Source: Deltaproteobacteria bacterium | GTDB lineage: Bacteria; JAGRBM01; JAHCIT01 | Direction of reading: 5' to 3' | DNA length: 64,000 nt | Assembly: GCA_026129095.1 (NCBI GenBank) | Contig: JAHCIT010000010.1 | Span: forward strand, 70,200 to 134,199 | In this document: piece by piece, positions 1 to 7,429 of the stretch | How the letters are laid out: each line of letters starts with the position of its first letter | Position numbering within the stretch: the stretch's first letter is position 1 | The notes under the pieces: generated by a model | The model's database searches: none | The model's input: the letters and a program-made list of their open reading frames with translations, nothing else | What the model was told of the DNA's origin: nothing | Program-made: the position numbers and the translations under genes

Positions 1-399
1 CAGATTGTGAATGGAACATTTGTGCCGCCGTCGGAGCTGAACCCGCGCCTTCCGCGTCGTATTGACCGGATTGTGGAAAAGGCGCTCCAGAAGGAGCCTG
101 AGCGGCGTTTCCAGTCCGGTGGCCAGCTGGCATCCGAACTCCGGAAGATCGATCTGGACGAACTGCGGGGGCTTAAGCTTTCCTACGCCAAAAAGGGCCG
201 TGAGGGTTCCGAACCCCGGCGATCCAGGGATTCGACGCCTGTGCCGCTTGCACCCTCGCAGATTGAGAGTGTTTTCCAGAATCTCACCTACAGTGCCCGG
301 ACCGTTGGTATGGTCAGGACCCGGCAGGACTGGTGGCCGTGGGCTGCACTGGCGGCCGGGACGGCTATTTTGCTGGCCGGCATCTGGCTGATGCGGTAG
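1..399 (+). CDS. Ser/Thr protein kinase, C-terminal part (5' truncated)
   Basis: Open from the first base of the window, so the start lies outside. The first 45 residues match the end of the C-lobe of bacterial Hanks-type Ser/Thr kinases: PPSELNPRLP, then an invariant-type Arg in KEPERRFQSG and the closing helix. A linker of about 55 residues follows, then a single membrane helix (WAALAAGTAILLAGIW) just before the stop. A catalytic domain followed by a C-terminal membrane anchor fits a PknB-like receptor-type kinase, although little extracytoplasmic sequence remains after the helix. The next gene encodes a double-FHA protein, a common phosphothreonine-reading partner of such kinases. The catalytic loop is outside the window, so activity cannot be judged. 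Confidence 0.8.
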   Translation, partial: QIVNGTFVPPSELNPRLPRRIDRIVEKALQKEPERRFQSGGQLASELRKIDLDELRGLKLSYAKKGREGSEPRRSRDSTPVPLAPSQIESVFQNLTYSARTVGMVRTRQDWWPWAALAAGTAILLAGIWLMR

Positions 400-412
400 G
401 AGATCCGAACCC

Positions 413-1492
413 GTGGTTATCCTCTGCCCCTCCTGCCGCGCCAAGCAGAAGGTCGATGTGAATTCACTCGTGGATGATGGCCTTGTCCGTTGTTCCGAGT
501 GTTTTAACGTCTTCGTTGTTTCGCTGGAAAACCTGAAGGAGTTGTGGCAGCGCAAACAGGGGCAGGCTGGCGAGGATGCCCGGCTCGCCCGGTTTGAGCG
601 CGCTGCAGTGGGCGATTATCTGCCCCCGGCACGCCGCCGGGCTCTCAGTGAGGCCCGTTCACTCCAGGAATCTCCAGACGCAATTCTGGACCGAACGGGT
701 TTCGATGAGAGGTCGCAGGAACCCGACATCGGTGCGGCGACGATCCTGGGGCAGATCGTGAGCGAACCTGACGCCGTGGCGGCCCGGAAAACCGGTGCAA
801 AGTCGTGGGGAACGCTCGTTGTGATGGACAGCGGCGGAGGGCAGGGCCGTGCGGTTCAGCTCCGGGCATCACCTTTTGTGATCGGTCGTGAAGGATGTGA
901 CCTGAACCTGCGGGACATCGAGATCAGCCGCCGTCATCTGGAACTGCTCTGGCGGGACGAGCCATTCGCACGCGACCTCGGTTCAACCAACGGTTCGTTT
1001 CTGAACGGGAAACGGATCGGCGAAGTGCAGCTCCGGCATCAGGATCAGATCGAACTGGGACGGTCCCGGATGCTTTTCCTGGCCTCGGAGCCGGTCCGGA
1101 TTGCACCCGTACCGGCTGGGGACTTGCCGGTATCGGAGCTGACGCTCTCGCTGAGCCGGCTCCGGCCAGTGAAAGCGGCCGCACAGGGGGACACCCCGGT
1201 CTGTGCCGGACTTGATGTGATTGAGGGTCCGGATACGGGACGTCACTACCGGTTTGAACAGGCGAGCCTCCTGATCGGGCGTGAAGCCCCCGACATACGG
1301 CTCTCCGACCGGCAGGTTTCCCGCAAGCACTGTCAGGTCGAGCTGCTGTCGCGGGACCAGATATTCGTCAAGGACCTCGCCTCTCGCAACGGAACGGCGG
1401 TTAACGGGGTGATGGTGAAATATGCCCGCCTCGCACCGGGCGACCGGATAACGGTGGGCGATACGACACTTGTGTTCCTGATGGAGGGATGA
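413..1492 (+). CDS. Zinc-ribbon protein with two FHA domains
   Basis: 359 residues from a GTG start with GGAG just upstream. Residues 5-30 form a zinc ribbon of the MJ0042 kind (CPSC...CSEC). FHA domain 1 is near residues 150-215 (VIGREGCDLNL, ISRRHLEL, DLGSTNGSFLNG) and FHA domain 2 near 285-355 (LIGREAPDIRL, VSRKHCQ, DLASRNGTAVNG). Both keep the Gly-Arg, Ser-x-x-His and Asn-Gly residues that contact phosphothreonine. The middle 110 residues look unstructured. Its place 13 bp after a kinase gene suggests it reads that kinase's phosphorylation output. The Zn ribbon could mediate dimerisation; no enzymatic domain is visible. Confidence 0.88.
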   Translation: MVILCPSCRAKQKVDVNSLVDDGLVRCSECFNVFVVSLENLKELWQRKQGQAGEDARLARFERAAVGDYLPPARRRALSEARSLQESPDAILDRTGFDERSQEPDIGAATILGQIVSEPDAVAARKTGAKSWGTLVVMDSGGGQGRAVQLRASPFVIGREGCDLNLRDIEISRRHLELLWRDEPFARDLGSTNGSFLNGKRIGEVQLRHQDQIELGRSRMLFLASEPVRIAPVPAGDLPVSELTLSLSRLRPVKAAAQGDTPVCAGLDVIEGPDTGRHYRFEQASLLIGREAPDIRLSDRQVSRKHCQVELLSRDQIFVKDLASRNGTAVNGVMVKYARLAPGDRITVGDTTLVFLMEG

Positions 1493-1495
1493 CCA

Positions 1496-2005
1496 GTGAC
1501 AACAGCAAAATCGTTCCGTATCAGGGGGCTGGACCGCCGCCGCTCGGAAATACCGGTTGCCAGCGACCGGCGTCGGGGCCCCCGCCGCTTTGAGGATGAC
1601 AATTTAGACGCGGGGGAAGTCACCCGGAAACTGTCCGGTTCGCTGGATATCCTGGTGGATGCCATTGGGGAACGTCTCGGGAAAATACAGGGCCGGATCG
1701 GCCTGGTGCCCGATCTCGATGACGGCGAAGTGACACAGATACCGACCCGTAATCCTCATCTCCGTGAGGCAATGCACACACTGGCAGGAATTGAGGCCGA
1801 AGTGGTCGAATTGGTAAGGAAACTTCGTGCACGGGGACCGGTTCCGGGAGCCGACCGCAAGCGGATTCTGGCGCTGGTTCAGTCCATCATGGGCGTGGAC
1901 CGGACACTGGCTGATCTCATGGCGCGGCGGCTGGGGCAGCCGGGGGACTCGCCGGAAATACGGGGGACCAGGTTTCTGGCCCGTGTGGAAAAACTCCTGG
2001 CCTAG
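1496..2005 (+). CDS. Hypothetical protein, third gene of kinase-FHA operon
   Basis: 169 residues from a GTG codon three bases after the FHA gene stop. The N-terminal 40 residues are very Arg-rich (LDRRRSEI, SDRRRGPRR). The rest is predicted helical with two or three amphipathic helices and contains neither a signal peptide nor a membrane segment. I do not recognise a family. Its stop codon overlaps the stop of the convergent receiver gene by three bases (CTAG). Tight spacing implies co-transcription with the kinase and FHA genes, so it may be a substrate or adaptor, but this is inference from position only. Confidence 0.7.
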   Translation: MTTAKSFRIRGLDRRRSEIPVASDRRRGPRRFEDDNLDAGEVTRKLSGSLDILVDAIGERLGKIQGRIGLVPDLDDGEVTQIPTRNPHLREAMHTLAGIEAEVVELVRKLRARGPVPGADRKRILALVQSIMGVDRTLADLMARRLGQPGDSPEIRGTRFLARVEKLLA

Positions 2006-3993
2006 GAACCCAACTGCCCGATCCTTTTCAGCAGTTCGCGGGCCCATGCGGAAGACGGGTTCGTCTGCATGGCGGCCTGGATCCAGATACGTGCAGTTTC
2101 CGGTTCGCCATTATCCAGGGCAATCTCTGCACGCATGAGGTTCGCGGCCTCGCTGCCCGGCTGGTCGCGGAGCACACCATCGATCATGTCCGTCACCTGC
2201 CGGCAAAGCAGCGGCGGCCTGCTTTCGCGGTTTTCCAGATACTGTGTCCAGGCCCAGAAGGCGTAAGACTCCAGTTCACTGGTATTCAGTTCAAAGGCTT
2301 TCTGGAAAGCCTCGCCCGCAGCCATGTACCGTTTCTGTTCCAGCAGGTCACGTCCCTTGGCGAACCATCGCTCGGTTTCATTTGCATGAACAGCGGGAGG
2401 CGGGTTGGTACGTCCCTCCAGTGCATGAAGTTCGGCCAGGTACTGCTTGCAGCGCTCAGGATCGAGAAGCGTGTCCCGGGCCAGCTGCACCCGGGCGAAT
2501 GCTTCTTCGGCTTCCTGCCGGGCCTCGGGCTCGATATCCCGCGGGAGGCTGAACGGCGGGTATTTGGATGCTTCGCGCTGATAGGCTGCCGATATTTCCA
2601 CTTCCCGTGAACTGGCGCTCACGCCTAGCACGTCGAAAAGGTTTTTCTTCATCACGTCCACAAAGCGGCTGTGTATGCTGGCGGCAAGCTTCGATTTGAC
2701 CGGGGCTTTCGCAGACTCGGCTGGCCGCTGGTCCATCTGCTCCAGCTGGCTCTGGAAATCCTTGCGGAGTGTGGCCGTCTGGTCCCTGACCATCTGCTCA
2801 AGCCTTGCCTGCTCGGCCGCGACATGCCCTTCGGACCGGGGCGGAAGGGATGAACTGGTCTTGGCGGTGCCAGTGCGGTCGGGAATGTGGATTCTCAGGA
2901 CTCCCAGGAGGAGCAGCGCGTAAATGGACTGGAGTGCCGAGAGGAGGCGGTCCTTCCGGCGGTCCAGTATTTCGCCCAGCGTCAGTTTCCCGTCCACGGC
3001 GTCCAACGTCATTTTTTCCGCCGGCATCAGGGAGAGCCGGGAGATGACCGTATCGGATTTGTCCGCCTTCATGAGACGAAGGCTGGTCAGCCGTTTCAGT
3101 TCCGGAAGCAGGATGTCCGCCGTATAGAACCGGCGAATTCCGGTCAGCATGATATCATTGATGTCGTATTCGAATACTTCGATATTACCGAATTCGGCAT
3201 CGGTCCGGCGAAGTATGTAGTGTCCCGTGTTCCAGCCAAATGCGTTCAGTATTTTTTCCCGGATATGGGAGCGGAGGGCCTCGTAAAGATCATCTGAAGT
3301 AATAACGCCCATTTCGATCAGCACATCGCCCTGCCGCCGGGCAGTGCGTGTCATGGTCTCGATGGACCGCTCGTAATCGGCATGGCTGATGAGCCCGATG
3401 GCAACGAGGTGCCGGCCAAGCACTTCACCGGAGATATTCGACGCGGCATACACCGGAAATCCGCCCATCATGTAGATCTTCCGGTAGTAGTCACCCTGCT
3501 CAAGCTGCAGAATGCCGGTTACGCGGTTCTGATGCACATAAGTGAGAAGTTTGCTGGTCGTCGTGCCGTTGATGATCCCGGCGATTTCGCCGCTCACTGT
3601 ACCGGGTTTTTCCGTCTTTACGCCGCCGCCAATAAGGCCCGACACAGTGGAGAGCAGTTCGTCGGTTGGAAATGGCTTGGTGAGATATCCCGATATCCGG
3701 TAGCGTTCGATGGCGTGGGTCTTTTCGCCGGGAGACTTGAACAGACCCGTGGTCATCAGGACTGGAACCGTTTTTCCTTTCTCTGTCATCCGGATGAGCT
3801 GGACCAGTTCGGCACCGGTCATGACCGGCAGGATGACATCGACGATGAGAAGATCGAATTTCTCCGCCTCGAACAGGCTCTGCGCCGTGCGTCCATCGGC
3901 GGCCGTCTTGACCTCGTAGCCTACCCCGGAAAGGGCCTGGCTCACCGTCTCAACATGAGTGGAGTCGTCATCGGCGATCAGGATGCGTTTCAA
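2002..3993 (-). CDS. Response regulator: receiver, DUF4388-like, J-like and TPR domains
   Basis: 663 residues. Residues 1-120 are a receiver domain with the acidic cluster DDD at 8-10, phosphoacceptor Asp52 (LIVDVILP), a Thr in MTTG and the Lys in TKPF, so it should be phosphorylatable. Residues about 133-265 resemble the DUF4388 domain (INGTTTSKLLTYVHQN, GVITSDDLYEAL). Residues about 450-520 look like a DnaJ-type helical hairpin (LFDVLGVSASS, AYQREASKY) but lack the HPD tripeptide. The last 110 residues resemble tetratricopeptide repeats. Receiver plus DUF4388 plus J-like modules are typical of myxobacterial or deltaproteobacterial signalling proteins; the output is unknown. Convergent with the kinase operon, divergent from the transporter gene. 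Confidence 0.85.
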   Translation of the reverse strand: MKRILIADDDSTHVETVSQALSGVGYEVKTAADGRTAQSLFEAEKFDLLIVDVILPVMTGAELVQLIRMTEKGKTVPVLMTTGLFKSPGEKTHAIERYRISGYLTKPFPTDELLSTVSGLIGGGVKTEKPGTVSGEIAGIINGTTTSKLLTYVHQNRVTGILQLEQGDYYRKIYMMGGFPVYAASNISGEVLGRHLVAIGLISHADYERSIETMTRTARRQGDVLIEMGVITSDDLYEALRSHIREKILNAFGWNTGHYILRRTDAEFGNIEVFEYDINDIMLTGIRRFYTADILLPELKRLTSLRLMKADKSDTVISRLSLMPAEKMTLDAVDGKLTLGEILDRRKDRLLSALQSIYALLLLGVLRIHIPDRTGTAKTSSSLPPRSEGHVAAEQARLEQMVRDQTATLRKDFQSQLEQMDQRPAESAKAPVKSKLAASIHSRFVDVMKKNLFDVLGVSASSREVEISAAYQREASKYPPFSLPRDIEPEARQEAEEAFARVQLARDTLLDPERCKQYLAELHALEGRTNPPPAVHANETERWFAKGRDLLEQKRYMAAGEAFQKAFELNTSELESYAFWAWTQYLENRESRPPLLCRQVTDMIDGVLRDQPGSEAANLMRAEIALDNGEPETARIWIQAAMQTNPSSAWARELLKRIGQLGS

Positions 3994-4068
3994 GACGGAT
4001 TACCCCGGACCCTGTTTGTAGCCTATATAGAAGCAGCTTTGGAACTGAAGGGCGCCTGAAGACAGCGT

Positions 4069-5085
4069 ATGGCCGAAATCCCCGGCTGTCCAACTTTCGG
4101 GCAATCATTCATGCGGGACGTCTGGATATTCCTGGGGCTTATTCTGGTGCTGGGGGGCGTGGCAACGGCCCAGCCGGAGTGGTTTGCATCTGCCGGAAAG
4201 TGGATTCCCCTGATGCTCGGGGTAGTGATGTTCGGCATGGGTGTAACGCTGGAAACGGGGGATTTTGGCCGGGTAGTCCGGCGTCCGCTCCCGGTCCTTC
4301 TTGGCGCCTGCCTCCAGTATGGAGTGATGCCGGTAGCAGGCCTGGCAGCAGCGTGGCTGACCGGTGCGGAGCCGGTGGTACTTCTGGGGTTCGTGCTCGT
4401 GGGGGCGGCTCCTGGCGGTACTGCATCGAACGTGATCGCTTATTTCGCCCGGGCTGATGTGCCCCTGTCAGTGACGATGACTGCCATCTCCACGATGCTG
4501 GCACCGCTTTTCATGCCGTTCTGGACAAAGCTCCTTGCCGGACACGCGCTTCCGGTGGATTTTCTGGGCATGGCGAAAAGCACGTTCCAGATTGTCGTGA
4601 TACCGGTTGTTCTGGGCATGCTTGCGGGCAGTGCGGGACCTCGACTGCGCGAACTTTCGGGTAAAGTCATGCCGCTGATTTCGGGCGCGATCGTGGCCTT
4701 CATCATCGCCATCATTGTCGCCGGAAGCCGGGACCGGCTGCTGGCCGTACCAGTGGCAATCTTTCTGGGAGTCTTGCTTCATAATGGATTTGGTCTGTGT
4801 GTGGGGTGGCTAACCCCCCGGTTGATGGGGAGATCCCCGGCCGAGTGCCGTACGATGGCAATTGAAGTGGGAATGCAGAACTCCGGGCTTGCCGCGGCAC
4901 TGGCGGCGGTCCATTTCCCGGCAGGCGCGGGGCTTCCGGCAGCGCTGTTCAGTGCCTGGCAGAACCTGTCCGGGGCAGCTTTGGCATCTATCTGGCGCAG
5001 CCGCCCCGCAGTGGGGTATGGTGAGCCCCGGCGATCTGGGCTATTCGCCAGCAAAAAGAAGACAGGGGAGAACTCCGCTCCATGA
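4069..5085 (+). CDS. Bile acid:sodium symporter (BASS) family transporter
   Basis: Up to 338 residues; an inner ATG at 4111 (MRDVWIFLGL) would remove 14 hydrophilic residues and is equally plausible. Nine or ten membrane segments run through the protein. The family signature in the crossover region is clear: GAAPGGTASNVIAYFARADV followed by SVTMTAISTMLAP. These proteins use a sodium gradient to import organic anions; bacterial members carry pantoate, pyruvate or other carboxylates, so the substrate cannot be assigned. The stop overlaps the next start by four bases (ATGA), so a translationally coupled pair with the nitroreductase is likely. Confident of family, not of substrate. Confidence 0.9.
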   Translation: MAEIPGCPTFGQSFMRDVWIFLGLILVLGGVATAQPEWFASAGKWIPLMLGVVMFGMGVTLETGDFGRVVRRPLPVLLGACLQYGVMPVAGLAAAWLTGAEPVVLLGFVLVGAAPGGTASNVIAYFARADVPLSVTMTAISTMLAPLFMPFWTKLLAGHALPVDFLGMAKSTFQIVVIPVVLGMLAGSAGPRLRELSGKVMPLISGAIVAFIIAIIVAGSRDRLLAVPVAIFLGVLLHNGFGLCVGWLTPRLMGRSPAECRTMAIEVGMQNSGLAAALAAVHFPAGAGLPAALFSAWQNLSGAALASIWRSRPAVGYGEPRRSGLFASKKKTGENSAP

Positions 5086-5801
5086 ACGTATTGCAGGCAA
5101 TCGAGGCGCGCCACAGTGTCCGGGCATTTGCGAAGCAGCCGGTTGATCCGGCACTGATCTGGAAAATCCTCGAGGCTGGCCGGAAGGCCCCGTCGTGGTC
5201 GAATTCCCAGCCCTGGGAGTTTGCCGTTATCGCCGGTGAACCGCTGAATGCACTCCGCAAGGAGATGTACGAAACCGGTCGGCGTGGGGTTCCGCGCAAT
5301 CCGGATATCCCGCATCCCAAGACCTTTCCCGACCGGCACCAGAACCGCCGCCGGCTGAACGCGAAGATGCTCTTTTCGGCGCTGAATATCCCACGCGAGG
5401 ACAGTGCACAGCGCGAGGAGTTCAACCTGTCGATGCTGAGGTTCTTTGACGCGCCGGTGGGAATAATTCTCTTGATGGATTCGCAACTGGATGGAACCTG
5501 GTCGGTGCTCGACATGGGTTGCTGCCTGCAGAACATCATGCTGGCGGCGGTTGAACTGGGACTCGGCACCTGTGCCGAGGCGTCGATTACCGCCTATCCG
5601 GATGTGGTGAGAAAGCATTTGCACATGGGCAAGGAAAAACGCGTTATGTGCGGGCTCGCGCTTGGCCACCCGGAGCGGGGGACAGTGCTGGGTGACTTCC
5701 GGAGCATCCGTGTGGCGCTCGACGAGATTTCCTACTGGATCGGAATTGATCCGCCGCTGCGCGGCGGCGAGCACGAGCCGGGTTCAGGGACGGGAATCTA
5801 G
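5082..5801 (+). CDS. Nitroreductase-family FMN oxidoreductase
   Basis: 239 residues starting in the ATGA overlap with the transporter gene. The N-terminal pattern IEARHSVRAF and KAPSWSNSQPWEFAVI is the FMN-phosphate binding signature of the nitroreductase fold. The C-terminal half has the GCCLQNIMLAAVELGLGTC helix and the CGLALGHPE motif typical of the same family. Members are FMN-containing homodimers that reduce nitro groups, quinones, enones or flavins with NAD(P)H. Length is normal for the class with an inserted cap region. The coupled transporter hints at import of an aromatic or acid substrate, but this is inference. Confidence 0.9.
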   Translation: MNVLQAIEARHSVRAFAKQPVDPALIWKILEAGRKAPSWSNSQPWEFAVIAGEPLNALRKEMYETGRRGVPRNPDIPHPKTFPDRHQNRRRLNAKMLFSALNIPREDSAQREEFNLSMLRFFDAPVGIILLMDSQLDGTWSVLDMGCCLQNIMLAAVELGLGTCAEASITAYPDVVRKHLHMGKEKRVMCGLALGHPERGTVLGDFRSIRVALDEISYWIGIDPPLRGGEHEPGSGTGI

Positions 5802-5873
5802 AGTCCGTTTTGTAAGCACCCTTGGTTCGGGATTGCCGGGTTAAGGAAGCCTTTGTGAACACCCCGGCCAGGC

Positions 5874-6110
5874 TTACTCCGTCGATTTGGGATGCCCGAA
5901 CGGATGGACGGCCCGGTCCAGATCTGGCGGCATTGGTTCTGGCTGAGAAAGCGGGCGGCTGAGCCGTTCTTGCCGTTCTGCTGCCGTTTCCGGCACACTA
6001 GGGTTGGAAACAAGAATCACGCCGATGGTGGCGATGGTCAGCACGGCCGCGAGGGCGAGCGTGATCCAGAGAGGCGTTCGGTTTGCCGGGGTTTCGTGCC
6101 GGTTCTTCAC
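5874..6110 (-). CDS. Small single-pass membrane protein, unknown
   Basis: About 78 residues if the GTG at 6110 is the start (KNRHETPANR...). A single hydrophobic helix (LWITLALAAVLTIATIGVIL) is followed by a Pro/Glu-rich tail ending GHPKSTE, consistent with a bitopic inner-membrane protein with a periplasmic tail. No family recognised. There is no convincing Shine-Dalgarno site, and the proposed 5' end overlaps the proposed start of the divergent beta-barrel gene by 28 bases, so one of the two starts may be wrong. Kept because the membrane segment and composition look coding. Confidence 0.5.
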   Translation of the reverse strand: MKNRHETPANRTPLWITLALAAVLTIATIGVILVSNPSVPETAAERQERLSRPLSQPEPMPPDLDRAVHPFGHPKSTE

Positions 6111-7429
6111 GGCTGCGGAGGTTAGCAGGTCTGTGTGCGGCTGTCGCTTTGACGGCAGGCCCTGGTGCAACCCATGCGAAATCCGTTCCTGACGCCATGG
6201 AAGCCGGTGAAGGGCCGGGCGATAAGGCCTACGAGCAAACACCGGAGCGCCCGGAAAGTAACGAAAAGCCGGTAGACGATTTTCTCGATTCTGAATGGTT
6301 CCCTCTCAACTGGCCCGCAATGGGTTTCGAAAGTGCTGCCCGGCCGGTTATCTGGACCGTGGAATTCATTGACCGGTACCGGATCCACCGTCGGGTTTAT
6401 GATCTTCTCACCAATGACGAACGAACGGCGGCGATTTACCCGTTCGCCAGTTTTGGTAATGAAGGGCTGAACCGGGTCGGCATCCGGGCGTTTCACCGGA
6501 ACCTTTTCAATGAACGCAAGGTGGCTCGGATTTCCATGGACTGGGACATGGACCGTTCAGTCACCCAGCGGTTTCGCTATACCGATCCCTCGGTGCTTGG
6601 ATCCAGCTTTTATGCGGGCATGGATCAGAAGTTCGGGCGTTACATGGACACCCGCTATTACGGGCTGGGCAACCAGAGCCTGAAGGCGAACCGGTATTCG
6701 TTCCGGTCGGATTACGAATCAGTGACGATTCAGTCTGGCTATGGTCAAGGACGTAACCTGGGCGTGGGTATCGCCCTGTCCGTTGACCATTCGGAGATCC
6801 GGCCATCAGTGCCCGCCACGCCAGGGACAACAGCTGGAGTGACACCGGAGCAGCTTGGGGTAATTCATGACAAGACGCTGCTGGGAGTTGCCGGTGTGGC
6901 CAGATTCGACCGGCGTCGTTGGCGGGCAGAGACACTGGAGGGGTACCGGCTGCTGGCGACGCTTGGTATGTTTGCCTCTCCGGGCGGAAACCCCAGCCGG
7001 TTTCTGAAATGGTCGGTGGATGCGGCCTGGTTCCAGCCGCTGATTCACCGGGGGCGTGTCTTGGTGCTCAGGGCATGGATTGAATCCGTACATCCTCTGA
7101 GTGGAGGCGAGGTTGGCTTGTTCGACCTGCCTGCAGCCGGTGGGGACAATTTCCTCCGGGGGTTTCCCACCGGCCGGTTCCGTGACCGGACGGCGATGGT
7201 ATTTTCGCAGGAGTACCGGTTTCCGGTCTGGCGATTTATGGATTTTACGGTGTTTGCTGATGAGGGCCGGGTCATGTCCGGCCCCGGTTCGATCTCCTTT
7301 GCAGACATGCATCTGTCGTGGGGTGCAAGCATCCGGTCCCGGCGGCGGGATCTGTTCCTCTGGCGGTTCGTTTTTGCACAGAGCAAGGAAGGGATTCGGC
7401 TGAATCTTTCCTTCAATCAGGAGTTTTAG
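6083..7429 (+). CDS. Outer-membrane beta-barrel protein of the BamA/Omp85 (D15 surface antigen) kind
   Basis: 448 residues from a TTG start with GAGAGG about 8 bases upstream. A signal peptide (RLRRLAGLCAAVALTAG, cleavage after ATHA) is present only if this upstream start is used. The rest alternates polar and aromatic residues like amphipathic strands. The C-terminal part carries the Omp85-type signature: GGDNFLRGFPTGRFRDR, then VFSQEYRFPVW and FADEGRV, and it ends NLSFNQEF, a C-terminal aromatic typical of barrel sorting. No POTRA domains are obvious before the barrel, so it resembles the short, POTRA-less surface antigens. It abuts the next gene with no gap, suggesting a functional pair. 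Confidence 0.8.
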   Translation: MPGFRAGSSRLRRLAGLCAAVALTAGPGATHAKSVPDAMEAGEGPGDKAYEQTPERPESNEKPVDDFLDSEWFPLNWPAMGFESAARPVIWTVEFIDRYRIHRRVYDLLTNDERTAAIYPFASFGNEGLNRVGIRAFHRNLFNERKVARISMDWDMDRSVTQRFRYTDPSVLGSSFYAGMDQKFGRYMDTRYYGLGNQSLKANRYSFRSDYESVTIQSGYGQGRNLGVGIALSVDHSEIRPSVPATPGTTAGVTPEQLGVIHDKTLLGVAGVARFDRRRWRAETLEGYRLLATLGMFASPGGNPSRFLKWSVDAAWFQPLIHRGRVLVLRAWIESVHPLSGGEVGLFDLPAAGGDNFLRGFPTGRFRDRTAMVFSQEYRFPVWRFMDFTVFADEGRVMSGPGSISFADMHLSWGASIRSRRRDLFLWRFVFAQSKEGIRLNLSFNQEF

